NCBI GenBank assembly: GCA_012064415.1
Contig: SSNU01000145.1
Coordinates: forward strand, 1 to 64,000
Length of the DNA stretch: 64,000 nucleotides
Direction of reading: 5' to 3'
Origin: Gyrodactylus bullatarudis
Lineage: Eukaryota; Platyhelminthes; Monogenea; Gyrodactylidea; Gyrodactylidae
Part shown: one piece after another, positions 10,496 through 20,851 of the stretch
How the letters are laid out: every line of letters starts with the position of its first letter
Numbering within the stretch: position 1 is the first letter of the stretch
Translations under genes and position numbers: made by a program
Notes under the pieces: model-generated
The model's database searches: none
What the model was told of the DNA's origin: nothing
What the model saw: only the letters and a program-made list of their open reading frames with translations

Positions 10496-11918
10496 TATAT
10501 AACAGAGGGGGAGGGGATATCTCTGGTTCTAAAATTGATAACTAAAAAATCTAGAATGCGATTAGATGTAAAATTTTATGCTCTACACGATAGACCAATA
10601 CTTCAAAACTCCATTTTTGCAGACACCAGTTTTGTCTATTGTCTCTTTTATTGTGATCTGATTGACAAAATAGAACATCAATCGGAAGATCTTCGTCATG
10701 GAAAGTCTTGTTTCTAATTGTGCAATAAATTTATCAAAGTTTCGAAAAAAAACTACTGTAGAATATCGATCCGATGAAAGTGATACTTTATTCCTATACC
10801 CAATACATTAGTGCTTCCACTCATCAGCCAAGAGTTTAGAATCCATTATTCCTGCAATACATTAACCGCATCTTATTAGGCAGAACCGAATCAGGCTATG
10901 TCTTTCAGCAAGTTCCATCGCCTCTTTATTTGTTGGGATGAAAAGCTCTGGTGCAGTAATCAGTAGAATATGAAATTGATAGGAAATGAACTGGAATTTT
11001 TTGTTGAATTGATAAAGCTAGTAACTTGATGAGTTAACGAATAAGAACGCTTCATTATGTCATCAGGGTGATTCCAAAGATTCTATAAATCTCAAGGTTT
11101 TTTTACTTTTAAGGCTCAGTTGGTTTTTTATGAAACCAAAGTATTGACATTGTTTTTATTTATGTAGAATAAGCTATTAGAAAAGGATTGATCATAGTGG
11201 ACTCCACACTGTTAATAAAATTGACCGATCATCCCTACTCCACACTGTATAAATATGACAAAAATAAGAGGCTTAATGGACCCAACAACACTCATAATAG
11301 AGGTTTATTATTTCAGTGAATATATATTTTCATTTTCTGAATATTGAAAAAATATAAAAGCCTTCATTAATGAGAAAGTATCCCCTGGTTCAACGAAAAT
11401 TTCTGATCATTGCCAAATTCTATATTCTACATGATTTTAATTTACAGGTATTTTTAAAGAGATGCAGCATTTTGAAAATCTTTAAATGATTTACGGTAAA
11501 TAACTGCATTAAATTAGAGAACAGTTGCCCCCTCTTATTTCTCTCCAAGTTTACTTTGAATCGTGTTGGTCTTTTTATTATCGATGAAATGAAAACGAAT
11601 TCCTTGCGGTGAGATCAGACGACTTGGTTCATCTAAAATGTGAGCAAATATAAAAAAATTAAACCTTCATTACTGAGAAAGATTCCCCTGATTCAAGAAA
11701 AAATTTCTGATCATTGCCAAATTCTCTATTCTACATTTTTGTAGCTAAAAAAATAAAAATTATACCATCTTGTAGAGCATAAAATTTTACATCTGATGGC
11801 ATTCTAGATTTTTTGGTTATCAATTTTAGAACCAGAGATATTCAACTTTAAGTATTAAGACACAATTAATATCTTGGGTATGAATAAAGTCCGTAACCCT
11901 TCCTCCTCTGTTATATAT
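10496..11918. mobile_element. Foldback element with internal direct repeat
   Basis: The left arm 10496-10592 matches the reverse complement of 11767-11918. Shared blocks include TATATAACAGAGG, TCTCTGGTTCTAAAATTGAT and ATGTAAAATTTTATGCTCTAC. The right arm carries an extra ~55 bp. Inside are two diverged direct copies of a ~90-bp unit (about 11344-11430 and 11645-11740) sharing TTTCTGATCATTGCCAAATTCT. There is no coding sequence of note. Confidence 0.65.
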
Positions 11919-12718
11919 ATCTGCATATACCGGTCTAATCCATCTCTACCCTCGGGACTTTTTGTCCGGCCGTGTGAACCTCTACCATTTTATTTTAATT
12001 GTTGTTTACGAAAAAATTCTCTCATCATTCATGTTAAATATTAGAAAAACTTCAGAAATTTATGACTCTGATCGGTCTATTGTGATTGACCAAAAATCCT
12101 TTTTAATAAGCCTACTATACCACTTAAGAAGTTAAGGCTCTTATCTGTACATTTATTGGAAAATTTTAATTTCACTAACTTTTCTTCTGAGCTGAAAATT
12201 TAGATTGAGATTAGTGCAAGAATATTAGAGTATGATGAAAAGGATTTATTTAACAAGCATTTTACTTACTAGCTAACTCTTTTTTATTAATCAGGTTCAT
12301 TCATATTCATACCCAAAGATTAATAAGACACTTACATTGAGGGTCTTGGTATTATAATGAATTTTAATCAATAATACAAACTATTTTTCTTGAAACCTTA
12401 TCCAGGTCTTTATAACAATAACACGGCGTTAGAAAACTGAACTTTAAAAAAGTGCTTTTGATAAAGTAAACTTTTTCTTGTACTAAATTTTACGCTGAAT
12501 TCAAAAATCATAATTAAAAAAAATTCTATCGAGCCAAAAAAAAGTTATGATGAAAAAACTGGATTCTGAAAAGTTTTGTTGCCATGGTGAATTAAAACTC
12601 TCTTAAATCGTGTAATTCTCATGATTTTCTTCTGAAACTNCAATTCAATATCACAGGACTGTCTCAACGCCATAACGACAAAATGCTCCAAAAGAGAAGC
12701 ATTTGGAATAACTATACC

Positions 12719-14204
12719 TTTTCCATGTCATTATGAGAGAAAGAAAAAAACAATATTAGAGAAACGAATTTTCATTATTAAAGTCGTTAAAAGGGGGGTT
12801 TATTTACGTGTCTCAATGTAAAAGTTTAAGGTCAAGCTAAGGTCAAACATCGAACTAAATTTGATTGGTTTAAAATTTCGGGGGTAATGCTTGCTATGAT
12901 ACATATACTTTCTAAGTACATTGTGTCTACTCAAAGAAAAACATGCCTAAACACGATGAAAGTGTGAGAAAAAGAGTTTTGGAACTGTATAGAAATGGTG
13001 AAAACTGGAGAGAATATATCAAAATGTCAAATGTACCGTATTCCACAGCCTATAGTTGGGTTCGAACGGACAGAGATTCCTCTTTACCAAGAGGAGGAAG
13101 AAATAATGTAAAGATTACTCCAGACAAACTTCAGAGTCTTGTACAATTTGTTGAAGAAAATCCTTCATGCACACTTAAAGAATGTTCTCTTCATCATGAA
13201 AGAAATTTCAACGAGTCACTGTCAATTGCAACTGTAAAGAATTGGCTAGATGGACAGTTCTTTACATTGAAAAAATTACAATTTATCCCAATGAATGTAA
13301 ACACTGAAGATAATAAACAGAAAAGGTTTGAATATTTAGAAAAACTATTTGAGCACAGAGCTGAAGGAAGAACAATTCTTTATCAAGACGAAACAAACTT
13401 TAATTTATACTGTTCAAGATCTCAGGGTAGATCAAGAATTGGACAGAAATGTCAAATTGTTAACACAAATTCCAAAGGTCAGAATCTTCACTGTATAGGA
13501 GTCATCTCAAGTCAAAGAATAATCGACTTTAAAATAAAAAGAGGAAGTTTAAACAAGGATAGCTTTAAAGATTATCTTATGCATTTAAAGGAAACATGTC
13601 TGAATGATGGAATTTTTCCCTGTACTCTTGTAATTGATAACGCTCCATGTCATTCAAATTGTGAAGAGGGAATCATCGATGAAAACTTTAAAATTCTAAG
13701 GCTTGCTCCTTATTCCTATTTAATAAATCCTATTGAAAAGGTATGGAGCTCATTCAAAAGCAAAGTCAAAAGCTATCTGAATGAGAGGAGACATGATATA
13801 ACTGAGTATTCAAGAGTTGGAGGGGATATTCCAAAAACTGAATATAATATGAGAATTTTAGAAGTTGGAGCTGAACAAGCAATAAGAAATATAACTCCAG
13901 CTACAATTGCTCAATGTTCGGTTCATATTGAAAAATATTTTCCTATTATTATGAATAAACAAGATTTAATGGAATAAATATTATTATCATATTGAAATTT
14001 AAACTCTAATTTTGATTTTCATTACTCTTTAATTAATGGTAAGAAATATTATTCCGTCATACATTAATTATATACCACAAGAGACTATTGTACATGTACT
14101 CACGTATGATTACACAGTGTTTTTTCTTTATTTTGTATATTCTTATAATGAATGTTCGTTTCTCTACTTTTGATTTTTTCTTTCTCTCATAATGACATGG
14201 AAAA
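12719..14204 (+). mobile_element. IS630/Tc1-mariner-type DNA transposon
   Basis: Terminal inverted repeats of about 55 bp lie at 12719-12779 and 14146-14204. They share TTTTCCATGTCATTATGAGA, then GAAAGAAAAA, GTAGAGAAACGAA-like and TTCATTAT blocks. They bracket one intact transposase ORF. The flanks contain TA-rich sequence (TATA on both sides) but I could not fix the exact TA target duplication. With an intact ORF and matched TIRs this is one of two possibly autonomous DNA transposons here, the other being the hAT at 20.9 kb. Confidence 0.75.
12943..13977 (+). CDS. IS630-type (DDE_3) transposase, intact
   Basis: The 344-aa protein would cut and join DNA at the TIRs of its own element. The N-terminal ~110 residues form helix-turn-helix DNA-binding domains (RKRVLELYRNGENWREYIK, then PYSTAYSWV). 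The catalytic domain shows the expected acidic triad: Asp in YQDETNF (~residue 148), Asp in VIDNAPCH (~228) and Glu in INPIEKVW. Thirty-two residues separate the second Asp from the Glu, so it is DD32E rather than the DD34E of Tc1. NLYCSRSQGRS after the first Asp and YSYLINPIE near the Glu mark the DDE_3 group spread among protists, fungi and animals. The start is the first ATG in frame, ~220 bp inside the left TIR. No stops or frameshifts are present. Confidence 0.88.
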   Translation: MPKHDESVRKRVLELYRNGENWREYIKMSNVPYSTAYSWVRTDRDSSLPRGGRNNVKITPDKLQSLVQFVEENPSCTLKECSLHHERNFNESLSIATVKNWLDGQFFTLKKLQFIPMNVNTEDNKQKRFEYLEKLFEHRAEGRTILYQDETNFNLYCSRSQGRSRIGQKCQIVNTNSKGQNLHCIGVISSQRIIDFKIKRGSLNKDSFKDYLMHLKETCLNDGIFPCTLVIDNAPCHSNCEEGIIDENFKILRLAPYSYLINPIEKVWSSFKSKVKSYLNERRHDITEYSRVGGDIPKTEYNMRILEVGAEQAIRNITPATIAQCSVHIEKYFPIIMNKQDLME

Positions 14205-14540
14205 ATTTTATATAATTTTTAGCATGATGATTAGAACATTGAAAATTTGTGAGGCGAATTAATTTTCCATAAGCTTTCTGATGGTGTTCTTTTTTTAAAA
14301 CTACATCATGTAAAACAAAAAAGTTTTTTGTTTGGCGTAATTTAAGAAAAAAAAATTATACCAGAATATAGAGAAAAATCTATGTCTGTATATTTAAAAT
14401 TGAAAATTAATCATTGTGTTCTATTAAATTGATCTGCTGCTAATTCATGATGAAAAATAACTTGTAAATTTCCCAATGAGCTTTCCTCGATTCTGATTGG
14501 TCCATGCATTCAACGAATGAGAGTAGAGCTAAATTTGCCC

Positions 14541-14547
14541 TATATAA
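14541..14547 (+). promoter_or_regulatory. Possible TATA box
   Basis: TATATAAGAGGGG is followed ~25-40 bp later by a pyrimidine-rich CATCTCTTCTCACTTT block that could serve as an initiator. No ORF of note follows within 600 bp, so if real it is probably the relic promoter of the surrounding foldback element. Confidence 0.2.
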
Positions 14548-15747
14548 GAGGGGAACGCTGGGATTTTATTTCATCTCTTCTCACTTTACGGGACTTTTAC
14601 CTGTAGTTCAATAGAACATATTAATCATCTTTAAGGATATCCAAAATCGATGTGGTGTGAGTCTTTTAAAATGTTTGAGAAAAAGAATATTATTTTTAAA
14701 ATTAAAAAAAACAAGTTTCAATCACTTAATATAAAAAACATAAAAACTATATACAAAAATATTGTGCAATTTTTTAGGTTATTCCAATTATTTATGATAC
14801 ATCTGTTGTTATCGAGCCATCTCTGAAAATAGATAGGCTCAAAGTTTTTTTCTCTAGTTTTGTTACTATGGGTTCTTTAATCCGTCAATAATACTCAAAT
14901 TTTTAATTGAAACAGACTTCAGATAAACTTTTTGACAAGAAATCTAAAAAATATTTTGACCAAATTTTAACTTTGAACCTGAATTTGCCTTCAGTTGTAA
15001 TCAGCTGACAGAAAACTTTGATCGTTCTGTGTAGAAAAATGATTTGGCTTAATTTTGATAGCTCTTTAACCAACATACTACAATTTTTAAGGTTTCAACA
15101 GGTCTTTTGAATTGGTCTGACATTGTAATTGCAAGAATCCCTCACCTCTGAAGTGGTTCAAAATCCTAAGGTACATTCATCTGAAAACAGCAATATATAC
15201 TCAAACACGCTTTATAGATTTCAAAAATCAGACTCTTGAGCCAATCATATGTGAAATGTTCTCTTACAATATTTCAAGATCCTCAAAAAACATGTGTTAA
15301 ACTGTACACACCATAAAGATTTTTTAGCTCTATTTGTGGAAGTTATTCTGCCAAGAAAAACATCGGAAAGAAATCCAAAGAAGAGCTCAAACTACTCCTA
15401 TCAAGCAAAGTGATAGATGAAAACAAGTATAGAGAACTATGAGTCACGAACAACAACCAGAATCGTCTCTATTGTGTACCAAGTTGGAAAAAAGGACGAA
15501 GTTGGATTAATCCAACTTAGTACGTACAAAGTTGGATGAAAAACTAATAGGGGACGGGGGTCTCTTTACCTCTCTGCCCCTTTCTCGGGTTTACGTTCTG
15601 AATTTTAACATACTCTCCCTGTCTACTCTGTGTATGCTTGATGTATGCTTAGTATGGAAATACAGTCGAAATGCAATTTCAGTACCTATTACTTTTATGA
15701 AAATTTTTTCAATTTCTGAATTTTTTTCGAAAGAATTTATAATTTGG

Positions 15748-15797
15748 ACATTAAACCTACTAGCTAAGTTTGGTCACTGGTTATTACTATATCCTTG
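15748..15797 (+). repeat. Half copy of the 15978-16127 MITE
   Basis: ACATTAAACCTACTAGCTAAG and TGGTCACTGGTTATTACTAT resemble the left arm of the MITE at 15978. Only one arm is present, and it ends at the arm of the large foldback element. Confidence 0.5.
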
Positions 15798-15977
15798 NCT
15801 TTTCAGAATCCAGTTTTTTCATCATAACTTTTTTTTGGCTCGATAGAATTTTTTTTAATTATGATTTTTGAATTCAGCGTAAAATTTAGTACAAGAAAAA
15901 GTTTACTTTATCAAAAGCACTTTTTCTTTGTTACGCCGTGTAATGATAACTGTCCTATTTTAAAATATATAAAATAT

Positions 15978-16127
15978 TAAACCTTCTAGCAAAGTGTGGT
16001 CATTGGTTATTACTATATCTTATCTTATCCGAATTCTAACATCTAGGTGTGAGAAGACAATCGCCATCAAGTTAGAATCACAAGGATATAGTGATAATTA
16101 GTGACCACACTTGCTAGTAGGTTCAAT
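15978..16127. mobile_element. Small foldback MITE (~150 bp)
   Basis: The left arm ACCTTCTAGCAAAGTGTGGTC with TTATTACTATATC is mirrored by GATATAGTGATAATTAGTGA then CCACACTTGCTAGTAGGT. A partial copy occurs at 15748 and a weak one near 18225. No ORF is present. Confidence 0.6.
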
Positions 16128-16454
16128 GTCTAAAAACACTGTAATTTCTACAGTAAAATATTTTTTTCAAATTATAAATTGATGGCTGAATAGATAAAAC
16201 AATGAATTATGAGGACAGATTGTAATTATCCATTGAATCGAATTTATTGTATTCGGTTTTCGAATCTCACTCGTAATGTAATCTTTAAATTGGAATAAAT
16301 AAAAACTATTGACTTGTATATAGGATACTTCAAGCATATAGGTCTTCACTGGATTAGATCGAGATGGCAAAATCTTTGTGCAGACTATAAAAAATGAAAT
16401 GAAACTACTTGGTTTCTAAACTCATAAGGAAGGTTAGAGAAAACGAGCGATGAC

Positions 16455-16651
16455 AAGAGCCTCAAAAAATTATACTTGAAAATTTTTTTTTAAGATTTAT
16501 ATGCTTCCAAAATCATTTTATTCAGAGTTATTTTTGAGCTTATACATTTGAGCCCTTATGACGTCGCAGAAAAAATAATTGTATTTAATAGTTTTCATAA
16601 CAGAGGGAATAGCTGGTTAAAATAAGCATTTAAATACTTTTTGAGGCTCTA
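16455..16651. mobile_element. hAT-type MITE (TAGRGCCTCAAAA family, copy 1)
   Basis: The ends are AAGAGCCTCAAAAA and the complement of TAGAGCCTCAAAAA. Flanking octamers GCGATGAC (16447-16454) and GTGATGAC (16652-16659) match at 7 of 8 bases, as expected for an aged 8-bp hAT target duplication. It is 197 bp long and non-coding. Confidence 0.75.
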
Positions 16652-16940
16652 GTGATGACGAATTTTTTATGTATAATTTACGAGTGCTACTAGAGAATAG
16701 TTTAGCGATCAAGAGTATATGAAATAAAAGGATTAATCTCAAAAATCTTCTTATCTATCGAAATAACTCACTTTAATCTTAGAAGTAAAAGTAGTTTGGT
16801 AGTAGCTTTTCTCAAGTAAAGCGAAAATATATCATACACAAATCTCCATAGACTTACTCTGGATCTCTAGTTTTTCTAAAATGCACGATTTAACAGACAG
16901 TGATTTACAACTAAGTGATTAATTTCATGATGAAAAATTT

Positions 16941-17722
16941 GGTAATGGTCTGGTTCGGGAACGACACATTTTTTTTTTTACTCGGAGTGGGCTACTGCTG
17001 GCTATTGGCATCTGAAGATAAATCATAGTCGCAATTATGTGGATCCAACTGACAATACGGCTCATACTAACTGTGTTGAGAGAGTCTGGCGAACAATGGA
17101 GGAGAATATAAACCGGACCGTCGCGATGCACAGAATTGAAGAAGAGATTAAAATTTTCGAGTATCTCTTTAACAAGAAATCTATGGACTGCAAAGGAATT
17201 TTCAACAGCCTTCTAATAGCTTTCATTGATCCTGAAAATAGAGATGCTCCTGTTGTAAACTTCAATCAAAGAGATGTTGATCAAATTATTATTAATGATG
17301 ATATTGATGACGTTGATTTAGATAACTCATTGTTCAATTATTAGATTTAAAATTTATTATAACTTTTATTTTAAAGATCTATTTTAAATATACTTTTTAC
17401 CATATTTTCAGTCTTTAAATTCTAGTTTCTATTAATATTTTATAACCTCAGTAACTTGAGAAAGAACCATAATTGTTGATTAAAATCAAAAAGAAATGAA
17501 AGATAAAGATGATTAAATTTAAGATTTGTTCCTTAACTAGGACATACACAATTGTATTAGGAATAGTATTATTCAAGAATAGGTTGATTATATACATGAA
17601 TATATCTAAATAGACCATAATAGGAATTGAATAGTACTCGGGGACCTACTCGATTTTTATTGGCTCACGTGAAATTCGCCCGTAAATAAAATTTTGTGTT
17701 GTTCCCGAACCAGACCATTACC
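16941..17722 (+). mobile_element. Merlin (ISXO2-type) DNA transposon, internally deleted
   Basis: The 28-bp terminal inverted repeats GGTAATGGTCTGGTTCGGGA plus ACGACACA (16941-16968) and their complement (17695-17722) differ at one base. They are flanked by a perfect 8-bp duplication AAAAATTT (16933-16940 and 17723-17730). An 8- to 9-bp duplication is typical of Merlin. Only the 3' third of the transposase remains inside, so the copy is non-autonomous, but its ends look recent. Confidence 0.85.
16970..17344 (+). pseudogene. Merlin/ISXO2 transposase, C-terminal third
   Basis: The frame open from 16982 reads WHLKINHSRNYVDP, then AHTNCVERVWRTMEENINR, then an acidic tail to the stop at 17344. 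NH..NFVDP followed by H.N.IE..W...K is the signature around the catalytic Glu of ISXO2/Merlin transposases. Here the Glu is in CVERVW. The two catalytic Asp residues and the zinc-binding N-terminus are deleted. The sequence agrees with the element's TIRs and 8-bp duplication. Confidence 0.8.
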
Positions 17723-17730
17723 AAAAATTT

Positions 17731-18272
17731 GATTTCTCACTTGTATTCGTAATATCTAGGGTAATATATATAATTTCATTCAATTTATTCTTCTCTTACT
17801 GGCTTATTTCCCCTTGCCTTTGTTTTATGAGTTAAATAGCTTAGAAGTATACCGTATTGAGTCTTACTTTAGAATGAAGCGTTCAACTTACCAGTTTAAC
17901 CTTTTAAATAGCAATATTTTCTTGAATTTTAAAACAGACTCAAGATTAATAATATAGAAATAAGCATTTTTATTTCGCGATAAATGAAATTAAGAAGAAG
18001 GCTAACTCAATTTCATTGGAACGGTACAATGACAATGATATAGAGAAAGACGAGTGTTCCATCACAATTCCTACCATTTTATAGTTTTATAGTGGAAGAA
18101 GAGGAGAAATATATCAGTTAGTCTGTGCGTGTGGATCCTCAAATGCTGATCTAAGAACCAGAACATTTGGCGAAAAACACTTAAAGCCGAAGTCCTGGAG
18201 TATTATGTGTTAGAAGATCAAATAAGATCGGACCAATAACCACACTTTACTGTAGGTTGAAGTCTATAGAAA
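17731..18272. other. Non-coding stretch
   Basis: No domain or RNA gene was seen. CAATAACCACACTTTACTGTAGGTT near 18225 weakly matches the MITE arm at 15978. Confidence 0.4.
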
Positions 18273-18280
18273 CTGATCAC

Positions 18281-18672
18281 TAGTGCCTCAAAAAGTCATA
18301 AAAGTTATATTTTGTTGGAAAGGTCTATTTCTTAAAACAAACACAATGGTTTATCTAAAATCATTGTGGGGGTAAGGGTTAAAAAGTTGTTGGCATATAT
18401 GTGTCATATATTTTGTTTCGCGTCATATATTGAAGAGCATACATAATCGGTCATATTTTCATATCAGAATCGTTATCACTAAGACAATCGTCATACTACA
18501 TGATATTCAAATTTCCCACACCATCTATTTCAAAATTTCAAATAATATATATTATTATATATGTCTGATTAAGATTTATTAGAGAAATAATAATGTTTTT
18601 AAAGTAGTATATGAATTATAAGAAAATTAGATAATGAAAATGAATTTTTAGGTCATATTTCTTGAGGTCCTA
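18281..18672. mobile_element. hAT-type MITE (TAGRGCCTCAAAA family, copy 2)
   Basis: The element starts TAGTGCCTCAAAAAG and ends in CTTGAGGTCCTA. It is flanked by a perfect 8-bp duplication CTGATCAC (18273-18280 and 18673-18680). It is 392 bp, AT-rich and non-coding. Confidence 0.75.
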
Positions 18673-18680
18673 CTGATCAC

Positions 18681-19881
18681 TAAATAGTTTTAAATATTTT
18701 ATATATTGGAATTTTTTCAAAATATATAATAGGATATTCTACTCACATGAAAAGCGAGAATCTAAATTGGGGATTTCTTGAGTTAAAGAATTAAAAATAT
18801 ATATGCATTTTGATAATAATACGTCTCTATATGAAGTTTATACTTTCTTGTCCCCATCTCTAGTTTTGTATAAATAATGTATTTACAAGGAAACGTCTTC
18901 TTGTATAAGTATTTAGGGATTATAGATACTCAGTTCAATTGCTATTCAAGGTTTTTGGGATTCTTACTTGAACTTATAAAATCATCTTTCAATTTCGTTT
19001 ATTTTATTTTATTTATGATTCTCAAATTTTAAATTAATTCATTTCTTACTACAACCAAATTATCATACCATATATGTTACAGTTAAAGTAATGAATTAGG
19101 GAATATCAAAACTCCCTAGTTAATCTTGATAAACCGGGAGATTTAAGTTAGAGTAATGAATGAATTAAATTTTCATTAGTTTAGCTGAAAATTCCCTGAA
19201 AATATACACCAAGTTTGTAAAATCAAGCTTTATTCAAGTAAGTATTTCAAAGTTAAAATAAATTTAGATCCTCATGTTACTATCACAATAAAGAGAATAA
19301 TGGAACTTAAAACTGAGAAGTATACTATTCTTCTTACATTTGCATGAATTTTTATTTCATAATTTTTTGCAAACACACTTGAAAAATCTGTGCTAATTCA
19401 ACCTTATCACTAAGATCTCAAAAAAGTACCAAATGGAATAAAAAGTAGTATCTCATAAACTGAAAAATAAGAAGAAAATGGTACTTTAAAGAGATTTTGA
19501 GTGAAAAACAGTAAATACTTAGAAAATTTTAAAGTATTCAAATCTTGTGTCATCAAAATTTCTGATTTTTTGGCAAATTTTGTCCCCATTTAACTGTTAT
19601 AGGGCATATTTTATATTTTTAAGTGTACCTAGTTGAGAATTACACCTTGAAACTAAAATAACCAGTCATAGAAAAGGATAATACTAAACCATTCGATTAA
19701 AATATCCAATCAAACACCAATAAGACTGATTAAATTTAAATAAAAAGAATAGACTAATTTGATAATCATTTGATGAGATAAGATAATTATAATACCTTAT
19801 AGTACCTTAATAGGTGAGATAAAATCTCATAGAAATAATTGAATAAGTATACGTTTCATTATAGTCCACATTATACACCGA
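18681..19881. other. Non-coding stretch
   Basis: AT-rich sequence. I see no coding frame with a known domain and no TIR pair. Confidence 0.4.
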
Positions 19882-20851
19882 ATACAGTAAAAGTCCTATA
19901 GATCTAATATAGAGTTAATCCTCAGAAAAATAAAAAAATCTCTATTCGATAGATATTTTTTCGATCAGTTATTATTCACTTTTCAATATTTCACACACCA
20001 TAATTATTCTCAATTAACTTCTGTAAAGCAGAGATTACATGTAAGTGGCTAGAGGGTCTAATTAGTAATGTCAACAATGTTTTCGTTCACGATAAAAATC
20101 GATAATGATTTTTGATTAATTCAATCAATCCTGTTCCTCACTCTCATATTCCAGTCACACTTGAAATTAATGTTGTCAAACTTCAAATGAGCATAACTTT
20201 GTTATTTGATAAGATAACGAGCTAATTTGTTTTGCATAACAAACATAAGATTTAGAATTTTCAGAATAAATGATGGAAGACTTTCTCAAATTTCTAATTT
20301 TAACTTTAAATATAAAATTTAATTTGTGAAAAAGGTTGATGACAGGTTAAGGGAGATTGCAAAATAACATCGTAAGTAGAGATTTTAACATAAGTACAAT
20401 CACGATGAACTCTTAACATTATATGCTTGAGAATTTCAACAAAAAAAGATTACAAAATTTAATTCGTGTGAAAAGGAACAAAAAAATGAAATTAGTTAAA
20501 ATTTTATATTTAAAGTTAAAATTAGAAATTTGAGAAAGTCTTCCATCATTTATTCTGAAAATTCTAAATCTTATGTTTGTTATGCAAAACAAATTAGCTC
20601 GTTATCTTATCAAATAACAAAGTTATGCTCATTTGAAGTTTGACAACATTAATTTCAAGTGTGACTGGAATATGAGAGTGAGGAACAGGATTGATTGAAT
20701 TAATCAAAAATCATTATCGATTTTTATCGTGAACGAAAACATTGTTGACATTACTAATTAGACCCTCTAGCCACTTACATGTAATCTCTGCTTTACAGAA
20801 GTTAATTGAGAATAATTATGGTGTGTGAAATATTGAAAAGTGAATAATAAC

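Larger units (their letters stand above)
12421..15941. mobile_element. Large foldback element enclosing an IS630-type transposon
   Basis: Positions 12421-12573 and 15799-15941 are reverse complements over ~145 bp, with outer ends ACACGGCGT. The interior holds the complete IS630/Tc1-type element at 12719-14204 and about 1.6 kb of unassigned AT-rich DNA. One N sits just inside each arm (12640 and 15798), so the structure may be partly an assembly product. I infer an outer foldback element into which other elements inserted. Confidence 0.6.

Noticed and set aside
14541..15500. Possible host gene downstream of the TATA-like sequence
   Set aside because: No frame of meaningful length or domain follows, and the region is inside a foldback element.
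15532..15846. Open frame of ~100 codons, plus strand
   Set aside because: It contains an N, ends in a foldback arm, and shows only low-complexity hydrophobic residues with no start context.
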